Source of the DNA: JAXGRD01 sp050946655
GTDB taxonomy: Bacteria; Bacillota; Clostridia; Peptostreptococcales; Anaerovoracaceae
Direction of reading: 5' to 3'
NCBI GenBank assembly: GCA_050946655.1
Contig: JBMNVE010000048.1
Location: 1-13,944, forward strand
DNA length: 13,944 nucleotides
Shown: piece by piece, positions 1 through 7,393 of the stretch
How positions within the stretch are numbered: position 1 is the first letter of the stretch
How the letters are laid out: the number at the start of each line of letters is the position of its first letter
Program-made: the position numbers and the translations under genes
The notes under the pieces: generated by a model
The model's database searches: none
What the model was told of the DNA's origin: nothing
What the model saw: only the letters and a program-made list of their open reading frames with translations

Positions 1-614
1 ACCAAGTAGAAGCGAAGCCCCTCCCCGGCCCCGGGCAAGGTCACTGCCCGGATACACATGATGATCATCAGAGCCAGCAAGGCGATCATCATCACCTTGG
101 TGATCTTCTCCACACCGTTCCTCAGTCCGAGGGAACAGACGCCAAAGGCAATAAGGACAGCGACGATCATCCAAAAAGTCATGGTTCCCGCCGAACCCAA
201 CATGGCTCCGAAATCCGCGCCGATTTCATCGGGGCCCATCCCCTTTAGAGAGCCGCGGACCATCTTAGATAAATAATACAATGTCCAACCGGCTACCATA
301 GTATAGAACATCATGAGCATGTAGTTTCCCAGCATGCCCAGATATCCGTACTTGTGGGTCACCGCACCCTTGGGCTGTAAGACCCGGAAGGAAGAAGCAA
401 CGGATTTTTGGGAACCTCTGCCCACAGAAAACTCACAGACCATGATGGGGATCCCCAATATAGCCAAAAACACCAAATAGATCAGTATGAACCCGGCTCC
501 GCCGAACTGGCCGGTAACGTAGGGGAATTTCCACACGTTACCCAAGCCCACAGCACAGCCCGCCGATACCAGGATGAAGCCCAGCCTGGATCCGAATTTT
601 TCTCGCTCGCCCAA
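1..614 (-). CDS. Sodium:neurotransmitter symporter (NSS/SNF) family amino acid transporter, N-terminal part, cut by the window edge
   Basis: A Na+-coupled membrane transporter, probably for an amino acid. About 204 codons are present, open with no stop to the left edge, so the C-terminal half is outside. Seen: an N-terminal SRLGF stretch followed by GCAVGLGNVWKFPY, the unwound helix 1 signature of LeuT-type carriers that lines the Na+ and substrate sites. The usual WRFPY is WKFPY here. Further hydrophobic segments follow (IYLVFLAILGIPIM, then LGNYMLMMFYTMVAGW, then two near the left edge). Start: TTG at 614 is chosen because an AAGGAG lies nine bases upstream. GTG at 620 is in frame but only three bases from that site. 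The ribosome site overlaps the iorB stop codon, so the gene is almost surely co-transcribed with iorAB. Inference: the substrate is an aromatic or other amino acid that feeds indolepyruvate oxidoreductase. The family call is firm; the substrate is not. Confidence 0.9.
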   Translation of the reverse strand, partial: MGEREKFGSRLGFILVSAGCAVGLGNVWKFPYVTGQFGGAGFILIYLVFLAILGIPIMVCEFSVGRGSQKSVASSFRVLQPKGAVTHKYGYLGMLGNYMLMMFYTMVAGWTLYYLSKMVRGSLKGMGPDEIGADFGAMLGSAGTMTFWMIVAVLIAFGVCSLGLRNGVEKITKVMMIALLALMIIMCIRAVTLPGAGEGLRFYL

Positions 615-623
615 ATTCACCAA

Positions 624-629
624 CTCCTT
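624..629 (-). promoter_or_regulatory. Ribosome binding site that decides the NSS transporter start
   Basis: AAGGAG on the minus strand overlaps the TAA stop of iorB (630-628). It lies nine bases before TTG at 614 and three bases before GTG at 620. Normal spacing favours the TTG. The overlap with the iorB stop suggests coupled translation. Confidence 0.6.
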
Positions 630-1200
630 ACAGGGCGAATCCGGCTTCAAAAGCCCTGATGTTCAGGTCTTCGAATCCGGCTTTCACATTATTTTTTATG
701 GTTTCTTTCCAGTCTACTCCGGAAACGTCCATGGCTTTCACAAGGGCCCCCATCAGGACCACGTTCATTGCCTTGGAATTGCCCAGACCCGATGCGATCT
801 CGCCGGCTTTAACGGTGAGAATGGATGCCTTCTCTCCCAAGGTCTCCAGGATCTCTTCCGGATAGTCGGCAGCGCCCATGAGAATGGGAGCTGAGGGGAT
901 CTCAAAGTCGTTGATGACCATCTTCCCGTCTTTTTTCAGGAATTCCAGCCATCTAAGGGCTTCCATCTTTTCAAAGGCGACGATCACGTCCGCCTCCCCC
1001 TTGCCCACAATGGGAGAATGGACCCTCTCCCCGTATCGCACTTGAGTGGAAACGTTTCCACCCCTTTGGCTCATGCCGTGGATCTCGCTCATCTTTACAT
1101 CGTATCCCGCTGCCATCAGCCCTTCCGTCAATATTTTGCTGGCCAGAATGGTCCCCTGACCACCTACGCCCACCAGCAGGATGTTCTTTACTTCACTCAT
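628..1200 (-). CDS. iorB: Indolepyruvate:ferredoxin oxidoreductase, beta subunit (IorB)
   Basis: Small subunit, 190 residues, of the cytoplasmic 2-oxoacid oxidoreductase that converts aryl-pyruvates plus CoA to aryl-acetyl-CoA and CO2 while reducing ferredoxin. Seen: N-terminal NILLVGVGGQGT (residues 6-17) and HGMSQRGGNVSTQVR starting at residue 41, both typical of the gamma-type domain of this superfamily. Length matches family members. An upstream in-frame ATG at 1263 would add 21 residues that lie inside iorA. The start at 1200 is preferred because GAGGAGGGG sits five bases before it and its ATG forms an ATGA overlap with the iorA stop (1199-1197), the classic arrangement for translational coupling of two subunits. 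The transporter gene follows without a gap. Specificity among indolepyruvate, phenylpyruvate and hydroxyphenylpyruvate cannot be told from sequence. Confidence 0.93.
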   Translation of the reverse strand: MSEVKNILLVGVGGQGTILASKILTEGLMAAGYDVKMSEIHGMSQRGGNVSTQVRYGERVHSPIVGKGEADVIVAFEKMEALRWLEFLKKDGKMVINDFEIPSAPILMGAADYPEEILETLGEKASILTVKAGEIASGLGNSKAMNVVLMGALVKAMDVSGVDWKETIKNNVKAGFEDLNIRAFEAGFAL

Positions 1201-2981
1201 GATTTCCCCTCCTCTATGGACTCTATGGCGTTGAACGGGCAGACCTGCTTGCAAACCGTGCATCCGGTGCAGGACACCTGGTCTATGACCACCTTCTCCT
1301 TAGTGGAGTGGATGGCGGGGCATCCGGTTTTCACACAAGCCTTGCAGTTCCTGCACGCATCCTGATCGATCCTGCAACTCTTAGGGGACAAATCGAAGGC
1401 CTCCCTATCCTCAGGCGTAAACTTCTTTAAGATGCAGGGCCATTTGGTGATGATCACCGTTGGCTCGTCCTTGGCGATGGCCTCATCCAGTGTTTTGCTT
1501 ACGTCTTCCAGGATGTTGGGATTAATGACATAGATGTTTTCTTTCTTCATCCCGATGGAAAGACATAGAGCGGGGATGTCCACCTCCACGGCGGGTGTGC
1601 CCATGAGGGTATAGCCGGTCCCCGGATTTTCCTGATGTCCGGTCATGGCGGTGATCCTGTTGTCCAAAATGACAGATACGTTGGTTCCCCCGTTGTAGAC
1701 CTGGTTCATCAGGCTGGTGATGCCACTGTGAAAGAAGGTGGAATCGCCGATGACGGAAACCACCTTGGTGGGCATGTTGCCTCGTTTCAAGGCAATGGAT
1801 GCGCCGTGGCCCGCGGATATGGATCCGCCCATGCAAAAGCAGGTATCCATGGCGCTGAGGGGCGGAGCGGAACCCAAGGTATAGCAGCCAATGTCCCCTG
1901 TGATCATTAGATTCTTCTTCTTGGCTAAGGCGTAGAAGAAGCCTCTGTGAGGACATCCCGCACATAGAGTAGGCGGCCGCATGACAGCCTCTTTATCCGA
2001 TGTAATGGTTTCGCTTTCCACACCAAAGACAGCCCTCTTGACGATGTCGGTATTCAACTCATCATAGGCGGGGATCACTTCTTTACCGATACACTGGATC
2101 CCTGCCATCTTCAGGTGGTTTTCTATGTAGGGATCCATTTCCTCGATGACATAGACCTTGTCCACTTTTTCGGCAAACTCCTTGATCAAAGCCATGGGCA
2201 TGGGGAAGGTCATTCCCAACTTCAAGTAGGAAGCGTCTTCTCCAAAGGCCTCTCTTGCATACTGATAGGCCACACCGCTAGTCACCACTCCCACTTTTGT
2301 ATCGTTGTATTCCGGCCGATTGATCTCCGCCGTGCAGGCGTATTCTTCCATGGCCTTGAGCCGATCTTCCAGCTGCGCCCGCATCACCTTTCCGTTGGCG
2401 GGGGTGGCCACAAATTTCTTGATGCTCCTTTCATAGGGTACGATAGGCTTTACCTCTCGCTGTCCCAGTTCCACGGGACTTTTGGAATGACATACCCTGG
2501 TGGTCAGCCTCATGAGGACAGGTGTATCGAACTTCTCGGAAAGTTCAAAGCCCAGCTTGGCAAAATCCTTGGCTTCCTGGCTGTCCGACGGTTCCAACAT
2601 GAGAACTCTGGCCGCCGTGGCGTAATTTCTGTTGTCCTGTTCGTTCTGGGAAGAGTGCATTCCCGGATCATCAGCGGAAACCAAGATCATGCCACCGGTG
2701 ACGCCGGTATAGGCAAAGGTAAACAGCGGGTCCGCAGCTACATTGACCCCTACGTGCTTCATGGCAGCCAGGGAGCGAACACCAGCAACGGATGCCCCGA
2801 TGGCAGACTCCAGAGCAACCTTTTCGTTGGGCGCCCATTCGCAGTACAGATCGTCCTTGTGTTTTGCGATATTTTCCAATATTTCCGTGCTGGGTGTCCC
2901 CGGATAGGCCGAGGCAAATTCCAGCCCGGCTTCCCAGGCACCTCTGGCCAGGGCCTCATTTCCCGACATCAACGTCTTCAT
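1197..2981 (-). CDS. iorA: Indolepyruvate:ferredoxin oxidoreductase, alpha subunit (IorA)
   Basis: Large subunit, 594 residues. It holds thiamine diphosphate and two iron-sulfur clusters and acts with IorB to oxidise aryl-pyruvates from aromatic amino acids, passing electrons to ferredoxin. Seen: N-terminal pyrimidine-binding domain with AYPGTPSTEI (residues 25-34); CAGCPHRG (340-347); GDIGCYTLG (362-370); GDSTFF to ILDNRITAMTG (412-447), the cofactor and metal region; and a C-terminal ferredoxin domain with Cys543, 546, 549, 554 (a Cx2Cx2Cx4CP motif, one residue wider than usual but known for IorA) and Cys571, 574, 577, 581. Start: ATG at 2981 has GAAGGAGGAG just upstream. An in-frame ATG at 3023 would lie inside the predicted -10 box and so is unlikely. 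It leads an operon with iorB and the NSS transporter, driven by the promoter at 3023-3031. Confidence 0.95.
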   Translation of the reverse strand: MKTLMSGNEALARGAWEAGLEFASAYPGTPSTEILENIAKHKDDLYCEWAPNEKVALESAIGASVAGVRSLAAMKHVGVNVAADPLFTFAYTGVTGGMILVSADDPGMHSSQNEQDNRNYATAARVLMLEPSDSQEAKDFAKLGFELSEKFDTPVLMRLTTRVCHSKSPVELGQREVKPIVPYERSIKKFVATPANGKVMRAQLEDRLKAMEEYACTAEINRPEYNDTKVGVVTSGVAYQYAREAFGEDASYLKLGMTFPMPMALIKEFAEKVDKVYVIEEMDPYIENHLKMAGIQCIGKEVIPAYDELNTDIVKRAVFGVESETITSDKEAVMRPPTLCAGCPHRGFFYALAKKKNLMITGDIGCYTLGSAPPLSAMDTCFCMGGSISAGHGASIALKRGNMPTKVVSVIGDSTFFHSGITSLMNQVYNGGTNVSVILDNRITAMTGHQENPGTGYTLMGTPAVEVDIPALCLSIGMKKENIYVINPNILEDVSKTLDEAIAKDEPTVIITKWPCILKKFTPEDREAFDLSPKSCRIDQDACRNCKACVKTGCPAIHSTKEKVVIDQVSCTGCTVCKQVCPFNAIESIEEGKS

Positions 2982-3022
2982 GGTCTCCTCCTTCATCAAT
3001 TCACGTTTCTCAGCATTTTCCA

Positions 3023-3031
3023 ATTATATCA
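3023..3031 (-). promoter_or_regulatory. Extended -10 promoter of the iorAB-transporter operon
   Basis: The minus strand reads TGATATAAT, a perfect extended -10 (TGnTATAAT). No good -35 hexamer is seen at 16-18 bases upstream, which extended -10 promoters can tolerate. Predicted transcription start is near 3016, giving a leader of about 35 bases that contains the strong iorA ribosome site. It lies between the dusB stop (3039) and iorA. Confidence 0.6.
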
Positions 3032-3038
3032 CAAGAAA

Positions 3039-3995
3039 CTATTCAATAGAACGAATTATTCTCTTCAATTCCTCTTCTGTTTTCGCTTTATTCACCGCCC
3101 TGCGCACATGGGTGGCGTGACTTTCCCCTTTCAGATACCAGCCCACGTGTTTTCGCATCTCTCTCACGGCAGCATACTCCCCTTTGTCCTCTGCAAGCAG
3201 GTCGTAGTGACGGAGCATCATCTCCTTCTTATCCCTTTTCGTAGGTGCCGGCGGCTTTTCTTTTCCCCGCCAAAGGGCCAAGGCATCCCTGAATATCCAC
3301 GGGTTGCCCAGCATCCCCCTGCCTACCATGACCATATCGCATTCCGTTTCCGCCATCATCTTCAGCGCCGTCTCTCCGTCAAACACATCGCCGTTACCGA
3401 TGACCGGAATGTCCAATTCTTTTTTCACTTTACGGATGATATCCCAATCGGCCCGACCGCTGTAGTACTGTTCTCTCGTGCGGCCGTGGATGGTTACCGC
3501 CGCTGCACCGGCGGCCTGTGCCGCCTTAGCCGCCTCCACCGCCACCACATGATCCTTATCCCATCCCGTCCTCATCTTCACCGTTACGGGCTTTCCCGCT
3601 TTTTTCACACAGGCTTCCGTCACCCGGTGGAGAAGCTCCAAATTTTTCAGGAGGGCCGATCCCTCCCCGTTCTTTACGACCTTGGGCACCGGACAGCCCA
3701 TGTTGATGTCCAGGATCACATTGCTCCTTTCAGAAAGGAGTTCTGCCGTCCTCTCCATGACCTTTGGCTCACAACCGAAGATCTGAAACGCCACTTTACC
3801 CTCTTGCCGGCGGATGGTCAGAAGCCTCTCCGTCTTTTCGTTGCTGTACAGAAGCCCCTTTCCGCTGACCATTTCCGAGTACACCAAAGCGGCACCCATC
3901 TCCCCATAGAGGGTTCTGGCTGCCGCATCTGTGATTCCCGCAAGTGGTGCTGCCAAAAAAGGATTAGCAAGCTCAACGTTTCCGATTTTTCTCAT
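3039..3995 (-). CDS. dusB: tRNA-dihydrouridine synthase (DusB type)
   Basis: FMN- and NADPH-dependent enzyme that reduces uridines in the tRNA D-loop to dihydrouridine; 318 residues, normal length. Seen in order: APLAGITD (16-23) at the first beta strand of the TIM barrel; DINMGCPVPKVVKNGEGSAL (96-115) with the expected catalytic Cys101; VKMRTGWD (139-146); TIHGRTREQYYSGRADW (168-184); VIGNGDV (198-204) and VMVGRGMLGNPWIF (222-235), the FMN phosphate loops; and the C-terminal helical domain with MRKHVGWYLKG (280-290). The ATG at 3995 lies inside the end of coaX (23-base overlap), with GGAG seven bases upstream, so the two are probably translated from one mRNA. In many Bacillota dusB stands near coaX and before lysS; here iorA follows instead. 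Confidence 0.94.
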   Translation of the reverse strand: MRKIGNVELANPFLAAPLAGITDAAARTLYGEMGAALVYSEMVSGKGLLYSNEKTERLLTIRRQEGKVAFQIFGCEPKVMERTAELLSERSNVILDINMGCPVPKVVKNGEGSALLKNLELLHRVTEACVKKAGKPVTVKMRTGWDKDHVVAVEAAKAAQAAGAAAVTIHGRTREQYYSGRADWDIIRKVKKELDIPVIGNGDVFDGETALKMMAETECDMVMVGRGMLGNPWIFRDALALWRGKEKPPAPTKRDKKEMMLRHYDLLAEDKGEYAAVREMRKHVGWYLKGESHATHVRRAVNKAKTEEELKRIIRSIE

Positions 3996-4761
3996 AGATC
4001 AACTCCAGGCCTTCCAGAGTCAAGAGGCCGTCCACATGGTCGATACATTCCAGGCCTTCATACATCATGTTGGCCAGTCCCCCTGTGGCCACCACGGTAG
4101 CCGCCTTTCCACTTGGGGTAACCTCTTCCAGTTCTTTTTCCATCTTCCGTACGATGAAGTCCACCAAACCCATGTGGCCGTAGACCAATCCCGACTGCAT
4201 GCTCTCAATGGTATCCCTACAGATCACCAGTCCGGGAGGCTCCAGTTCAACCTTGGGAAGCTTTGCCGCCCGCTGGAACAGAGCATCGGAGGATATTTTG
4301 ATCCCCGGAGCGATGGTTCCCCCCAGGTACTCCTGATTTTCCGTAACGGCACAAAAAGTGGTTGCCGTCCCGAAGTCAATGATGATGAGAGGCCCGCCGT
4401 ATTTGGCATAGCCGCCTACTGCATTGACGATCCTGTCTGCCCCCACCTGTTTGGGGTTTTCGTACTTAATGAGAAGGCCGGTCTTAATGCCCGTTTCCAC
4501 CACGATGGCTTTTCGATCAAAATACTTCTGGGATAAGTGCTGCAAGGTGTACAGCACGGAAGGAACGACAGTGGAAATGATGATGTCTTCCACATCGTCG
4601 ATATCCAGGTTTTCATATTCAAAGAGTTGATTCAATATCATTCCGTACTCGTCGGCACTTTTGTTGCTGTCCGTCTTGAGCCGCCAGTTTCGGATGAGTT
4701 TTCTCCCCTCGAATACACCAAGCACAATGTTGGTATTCCCTACATCAAAGGCTAGTAGCAT
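3973..4761 (-). CDS. coaX: Type III pantothenate kinase (CoaX)
   Basis: Phosphorylates pantothenate with ATP, the first step of coenzyme A synthesis, in the cytoplasm; 262 residues, typical for the family. Seen: N-terminal FDVGNTNIVLGVF (5-17), the phosphate-1 motif of the acetate and sugar kinase fold; GADRIVNA (107-114) with the family's catalytic Asp109; IIIDFGTATTF (126-136); and GGTIAPGI (147-154). Start: ATG at 4761 with AAGGGAG five bases upstream. A longer in-frame start at 4842 would run through the terminator hairpin and is rejected. The 3' end overlaps dusB by 23 bases. I could not find a convincing promoter in the 40 bases between the terminator and this ribosome site, so it may depend on read-through or a weak promoter. 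Confidence 0.95.
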   Translation of the reverse strand: MLLAFDVGNTNIVLGVFEGRKLIRNWRLKTDSNKSADEYGMILNQLFEYENLDIDDVEDIIISTVVPSVLYTLQHLSQKYFDRKAIVVETGIKTGLLIKYENPKQVGADRIVNAVGGYAKYGGPLIIIDFGTATTFCAVTENQEYLGGTIAPGIKISSDALFQRAAKLPKVELEPPGLVICRDTIESMQSGLVYGHMGLVDFIVRKMEKELEEVTPSGKAATVVATGGLANMMYEGLECIDHVDGLLTLEGLELIYEKNRKR

Positions 4762-4800
4762 GGTTTCTCCCTTCGCTCTGCAAGTGATTTTCCTGTTATT

Positions 4801-4838
4801 CAAAAGAAAATAATAAGAGGCGCCAAAATGGCGCCTCT
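4801..4838 (-). terminator. Intrinsic terminator of the decarboxylase operon
   Basis: A 9-bp perfect GC-rich stem (AGAGGCGCC, 4830-4838 read on the minus strand, pairing with GGCGCCTCT, 4816-4824) with a 5-base ATTTT loop. On the minus strand it is followed by TATTATTTTCTTTTG. It starts 14 bases after the biotin carrier gene's stop and separates that operon from coaX. The T-tract lies only on the minus-strand side, which fixes its direction. Confidence 0.92.
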
Positions 4839-4851
4839 CCATTATAGCAAA

Positions 4852-5262
4852 TTATTTTAAAGTTACAAGTACATCCCCTGAATTTACCGCTGCGCCCTTT
4901 GCCGCAGGTATGGTGTCCACGATCCCTGCCTGAGGTGCCATGATTTCGTTTTCCATCTTCATGGCTTCCAGGATGACCAAAAGGTCTCCTTCAGCGACTT
5001 GCTGTCCGACAGATACCTTGACATCTAAAACGGTTCCCGGCATGGGTGCGGTCACGGATGCCGCCCCTGCACTGGGTGCGGGTGCTGCCGCCGGAGCGGG
5101 GGCCGCAGGTGCTGCAGGAGCAGGGGCCGGAGCCGCAGGTGCTGCTACCGGTGCGGGCGCTGCCGCCGGAGCGGGAGCCGCAGGTGTTGCAGGCGTACCG
5201 CCTGCTTCTTCTACTTCAACTGCATAGGTGGTGCCGTTTACGGTTATGTTGTACTGTTTCAT
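4852..5262 (-). CDS. Biotin carrier subunit of a biotin-dependent, Na+-type decarboxylase (MmdC/GcdC-like)
   Basis: 136-residue biotin carboxyl carrier protein. Its biotin arm takes CO2 from the carboxyltransferase and should deliver it to a membrane decarboxylase. Seen: a short N-terminal strand region (MKQYNITVNGTTYAVEVEE); a linker of almost pure alanine and proline (about residues 21-68); then a biotinyl-lipoyl domain with TAPMPGTVLDV (71-81) and EAMKMEN (99-105), where Lys102 is the expected biotinylated residue. AAGGAG lies nine bases before the ATG. It is the last gene of the operon; the terminator follows at once. An acetyl-CoA carboxylase carrier is less likely because no biotin carboxylase is nearby and an OadG-type subunit is. 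The linker DNA contains a 75-bp tandem duplication. Confidence 0.9.
   Translation of the reverse strand: MKQYNITVNGTTYAVEVEEAGGTPATPAAPAPAAAPAPVAAPAAPAPAPAAPAAPAPAAAPAPSAGAASVTAPMPGTVLDVKVSVGQQVAEGDLLVILEAMKMENEIMAPQAGIVDTIPAAKGAAVNSGDVLVTLK
5076..5193. repeat. Intragenic 75-bp-period tandem repeat in the Ala/Pro linker of the biotin carrier
   Basis: Two 43-base copies at 5076-5118 and 5151-5193 match at 40 of 43 bases by eye, offset by exactly 75 bases (25 codons). They encode the repeated PAAPAPAAAPAP stretches. The in-frame period points to slippage or unequal exchange that lengthened the flexible linker without harming the reading frame. Confidence 0.75.
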
Positions 5263-5280
5263 TGAATCCTTCTCCTTTTG

Positions 5281-5742
5281 CTATATTTTTCTACTATCAA
5301 CACTCTCATTACGGCCGGCATTCGCCCATACCGTAGAAGGTCCTGAGACCCTGCGTATCCTCTTTACAATCAAGTCCGGCTGGACGGTGCCTCCCTCGTA
5401 TGCCGCAATGGCCGCTGCGATAACCGCCGCTAAAGCTTCATCGTCTTCGGCCTTTGCAGGCTCGGCTTCCGCTGCAGGTGCGGAGGAAGCAGGTGCTGCC
5501 GCCGGCGCAGAAGCAGGAGCCGCAGCTGATCCGGCTGCCGCAGCCGCTACAGGGGCCGACTTTCCTTTGCTGTCCAGGGCCATGATCCTGGTCGTGATTG
5601 CGATGATTCCCCAGAGGAGAATCAGTATGACAAAGGTGGTCCCCATTCCCATGAGGGTAGTGATCCCGGCGCCCGCCAACTTATCCCCGAAGGACAGCTG
5701 ATGGACCAAGTCCGGATTCGCAAATTGTTCCATTAAACTCAT
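5281..5742 (-). CDS. OadG-family small membrane subunit of a Na+-pumping decarboxylase (MmdD/GcdD-like)
   Basis: 153 residues. Seen: one hydrophobic helix (about residues 25-50, TLMGMGTTFVILILLWGI), then a basic turn, an Ala-rich linker (about 62-96), and a C-terminal soluble part with DDEALAAVIAAAIAAYEGG (about 100-118) and IVKRIRRVSG..WANAGR (125-144), which is characteristic of OadG, delta-type subunits. Known role of this family: it anchors the soluble carboxyltransferase to the membrane pump and is needed to assemble the complex. A perfect AGGAGGTG lies just before the ATG at 5742 and overlaps the end of the upstream carboxyltransferase gene. Its presence is the main reason to call this operon a Na+ decarboxylase and not a carboxylase. 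Confidence 0.88.
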   Translation of the reverse strand: MSLMEQFANPDLVHQLSFGDKLAGAGITTLMGMGTTFVILILLWGIIAITTRIMALDSKGKSAPVAAAAAGSAAAPASAPAAAPASSAPAAEAEPAKAEDDEALAAVIAAAIAAYEGGTVQPDLIVKRIRRVSGPSTVWANAGRNESVDSRKI

Positions 5743-5753
5743 TGTGCCACCTC

Positions 5754-7301
5754 CTATAGTGGAATGTTGCCGTGCTTCTTGGCAGGAAGAGATGCTCTCT
5801 TGGATGCCAGCATGTCGAAGGCACTGATGATTCTCAGTCTGCTCATGGCAGGCTCTATTACGTCGTCTACATAACCAAGTTCAGCTGCTCTGTATGGGTT
5901 ATTGAACGTATCTTCGTACTCTTGGATTTTTTCGTTGGTCTTGGCGATGGGATCGTCGGCTTCCTTGATTTCTGCTTTTACCGACGAGATGATGTTCACC
6001 GCTCCGCTGGCACCCATTACAGCGATCTGTGCCGAGGGCCATGCAAATACCATATCCGATCCCAATTCCTTGTTGCACATGCCGATGTAGGCTCCGCCGT
6101 ATGCTTTTCTGCAGATCACAGTGACCATGGGCACGGTGGCTTCACTATATGCGTAAAGCATCTTGGCTCCGTGGCGAATGATGCCGCCGTATTCCTGATC
6201 CGTTCCGGGAAGGAAGCCGGGAACATCTTCGATGGTCAGCATGGGGATGTTGAAAGCGTCGCATCTTCTGATAAATCTTGCCGCCTTGTCGGACGCATCC
6301 ACATCCAGGCATCCTGCCCCTACCTTGGGCTGGTTGGCAATCACGCCTACCGTCTTTCCGTCCATACGGATAAAGCAGGTGATCATATTCTTTGCAAAGT
6401 GCTGAGCTACATCCACGATCTCTCCGTCATCAGCCAATTTCTTGATGATCTCGTACATATCGTAGGCCTTGTTGGGATTCTCCGGAATGATTTCATTAAA
6501 CTCGGGGATCATCCTGTTGGGGTCATCTGTAGTCTCAACCTCCGGTGGCATCTCCATATTATTGGAGGGGAAGTAACTGAGAAGATTTCTCACCTGGTTC
6601 AAGGTCTCTTCGTCGTCCTTGCCCATGAAGTGGGCATTTCCGCTCCTGGCATTATTGGTCCTGGCTCCGCCCAATTCCTCGGCGGTGACTTCTTCACCGG
6701 TGACCGTCTTGATGACCTGAGGTCCGGTGATGAACATCTGGCTGGTCTTGTCCACCATGAAGATGAAGTCCGTGATGGCGGGAGAATATACTGCTCCGCC
6801 GGCACAGGGTCCCATGATCACCGAGATCTGAGGGATCACTCCCGAAGAAATGGTGTTGTTTTTGAATATCTTGGAAAAGCCGGAAAGCGCTGTTACCCCT
6901 TCTTCCACTCTTGCTCCGCCGGAATCGTTGATTCCTACGATAGGTGCTCCCATTTTCAGTGCCATGCCCTGGACCTTGACGATCTTTTCGGCGTGGTATT
7001 CACCCAGGGAACCGCCCATTACGGTGAAGTCCTGTGAAAATGCAAATACCAGTCTGCCGTCTACCGTCCCGTATCCGGTCACTACACCGTCTCCGTGGAA
7101 TTTCTTTTCAGGCATATCGAAGTTGGTGCTTCGGTGGGATACAAAGGTATCGATCTCAACAAAGCTATCCGCATCAAAGAGAATGTCCAGTCTTTCTCTT
7201 GCCGTTAACTTGCCTCTGGCATGCTGTGCCGCTACTCTCTTTTCTCCGCCGCCTGCTGCTATCTTTGCTTTTAATTGGCGAAGTTCTTCTAGCTTGTTCA
7301 T
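5754..7301 (-). CDS. mmdA: Carboxyltransferase (alpha) subunit of a biotin-dependent acyl-CoA decarboxylase, MmdA type
   Basis: 515-residue acyl-CoA carboxyltransferase. It moves the carboxyl group of an acyl-CoA, most likely (S)-methylmalonyl-CoA, onto the biotin of the carrier subunit. Seen: GKLTARERLDILFDADSF (30-47) and GDGVVTGYG (70-78), common to this family; GINDSGGARVEEGV (123-136); IMGPCAGGAVYSPA (162-175), the first oxyanion site; ITGPQVIKTVTGEEV (191-205); VPGFLPGTDQEYGGIIRHGA (360-379); and KAYGGAYIGM (399-408), the second oxyanion site. Length fits MmdA (about 510-525) and is shorter than glutaconyl-CoA decarboxylase alpha (about 587), but the substrate is still inference. It heads an operon with the OadG-like and biotin carrier genes, with AAGGAGG eight bases before the ATG and a sigma-70 promoter upstream. 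No membrane beta subunit or biotin carboxylase gene is present in the window. Confidence 0.9.
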   Translation of the reverse strand: MNKLEELRQLKAKIAAGGGEKRVAAQHARGKLTARERLDILFDADSFVEIDTFVSHRSTNFDMPEKKFHGDGVVTGYGTVDGRLVFAFSQDFTVMGGSLGEYHAEKIVKVQGMALKMGAPIVGINDSGGARVEEGVTALSGFSKIFKNNTISSGVIPQISVIMGPCAGGAVYSPAITDFIFMVDKTSQMFITGPQVIKTVTGEEVTAEELGGARTNNARSGNAHFMGKDDEETLNQVRNLLSYFPSNNMEMPPEVETTDDPNRMIPEFNEIIPENPNKAYDMYEIIKKLADDGEIVDVAQHFAKNMITCFIRMDGKTVGVIANQPKVGAGCLDVDASDKAARFIRRCDAFNIPMLTIEDVPGFLPGTDQEYGGIIRHGAKMLYAYSEATVPMVTVICRKAYGGAYIGMCNKELGSDMVFAWPSAQIAVMGASGAVNIISSVKAEIKEADDPIAKTNEKIQEYEDTFNNPYRAAELGYVDDVIEPAMSRLRIISAFDMLASKRASLPAKKHGNIPL

Positions 7302-7364
7302 ATATGATTCCTCCTTAATAAATATGGATTCTTATACTTTTTTCGTGGCTTCACACCAAAGTAA

Positions 7365-7393
7365 ACTATATCGCAGTTATGCTGATTTTTCAA
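7365..7393 (-). promoter_or_regulatory. Sigma-70-type promoter of the decarboxylase operon
   Basis: On the minus strand, -35 TTGAAA (7393-7388), a 17-base spacer, then -10 TATAGT (7370-7365). Predicted start is near 7358, giving a leader of about 57 bases that ends in the AAGGAGG before mmdA. It lies in the 146-base gap after the PucR gene, so the operon can be transcribed apart from that gene. Confidence 0.7.

Noticed and set aside
2982..3023. A longer N-terminus for iorA
   Set aside because: The ATG at 3023 falls inside the predicted -10 box, upstream of the expected transcription start, and ATG at 2981 has a far better ribosome site.
2115..4100. A 661-codon open frame on the plus strand
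   Set aside because: It lies opposite iorA and dusB, both of which have full family motifs and ribosome sites. Its product is rich in His, Arg, Pro and Gly with no recognisable domain. It is a shadow of GC-rich codon use on the other strand.
4762..4815. A TATTAT sequence after the terminator stem as a coaX promoter
   Set aside because: Its -35 would lie inside the hairpin with no match to consensus, and the T-rich run is better explained as the terminator's T-tract.
4762..4842. A longer N-terminus for coaX
   Set aside because: It would read through the terminator hairpin and adds residues not found in the family. ATG at 4761 has a good ribosome site and begins at the DVGNTN region.
5772..7037. 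A 421-codon open frame on the plus strand opposite mmdA
   Set aside because: The opposite strand encodes a fully conserved carboxyltransferase. The frame has no ribosome site that I can see and no family resemblance.
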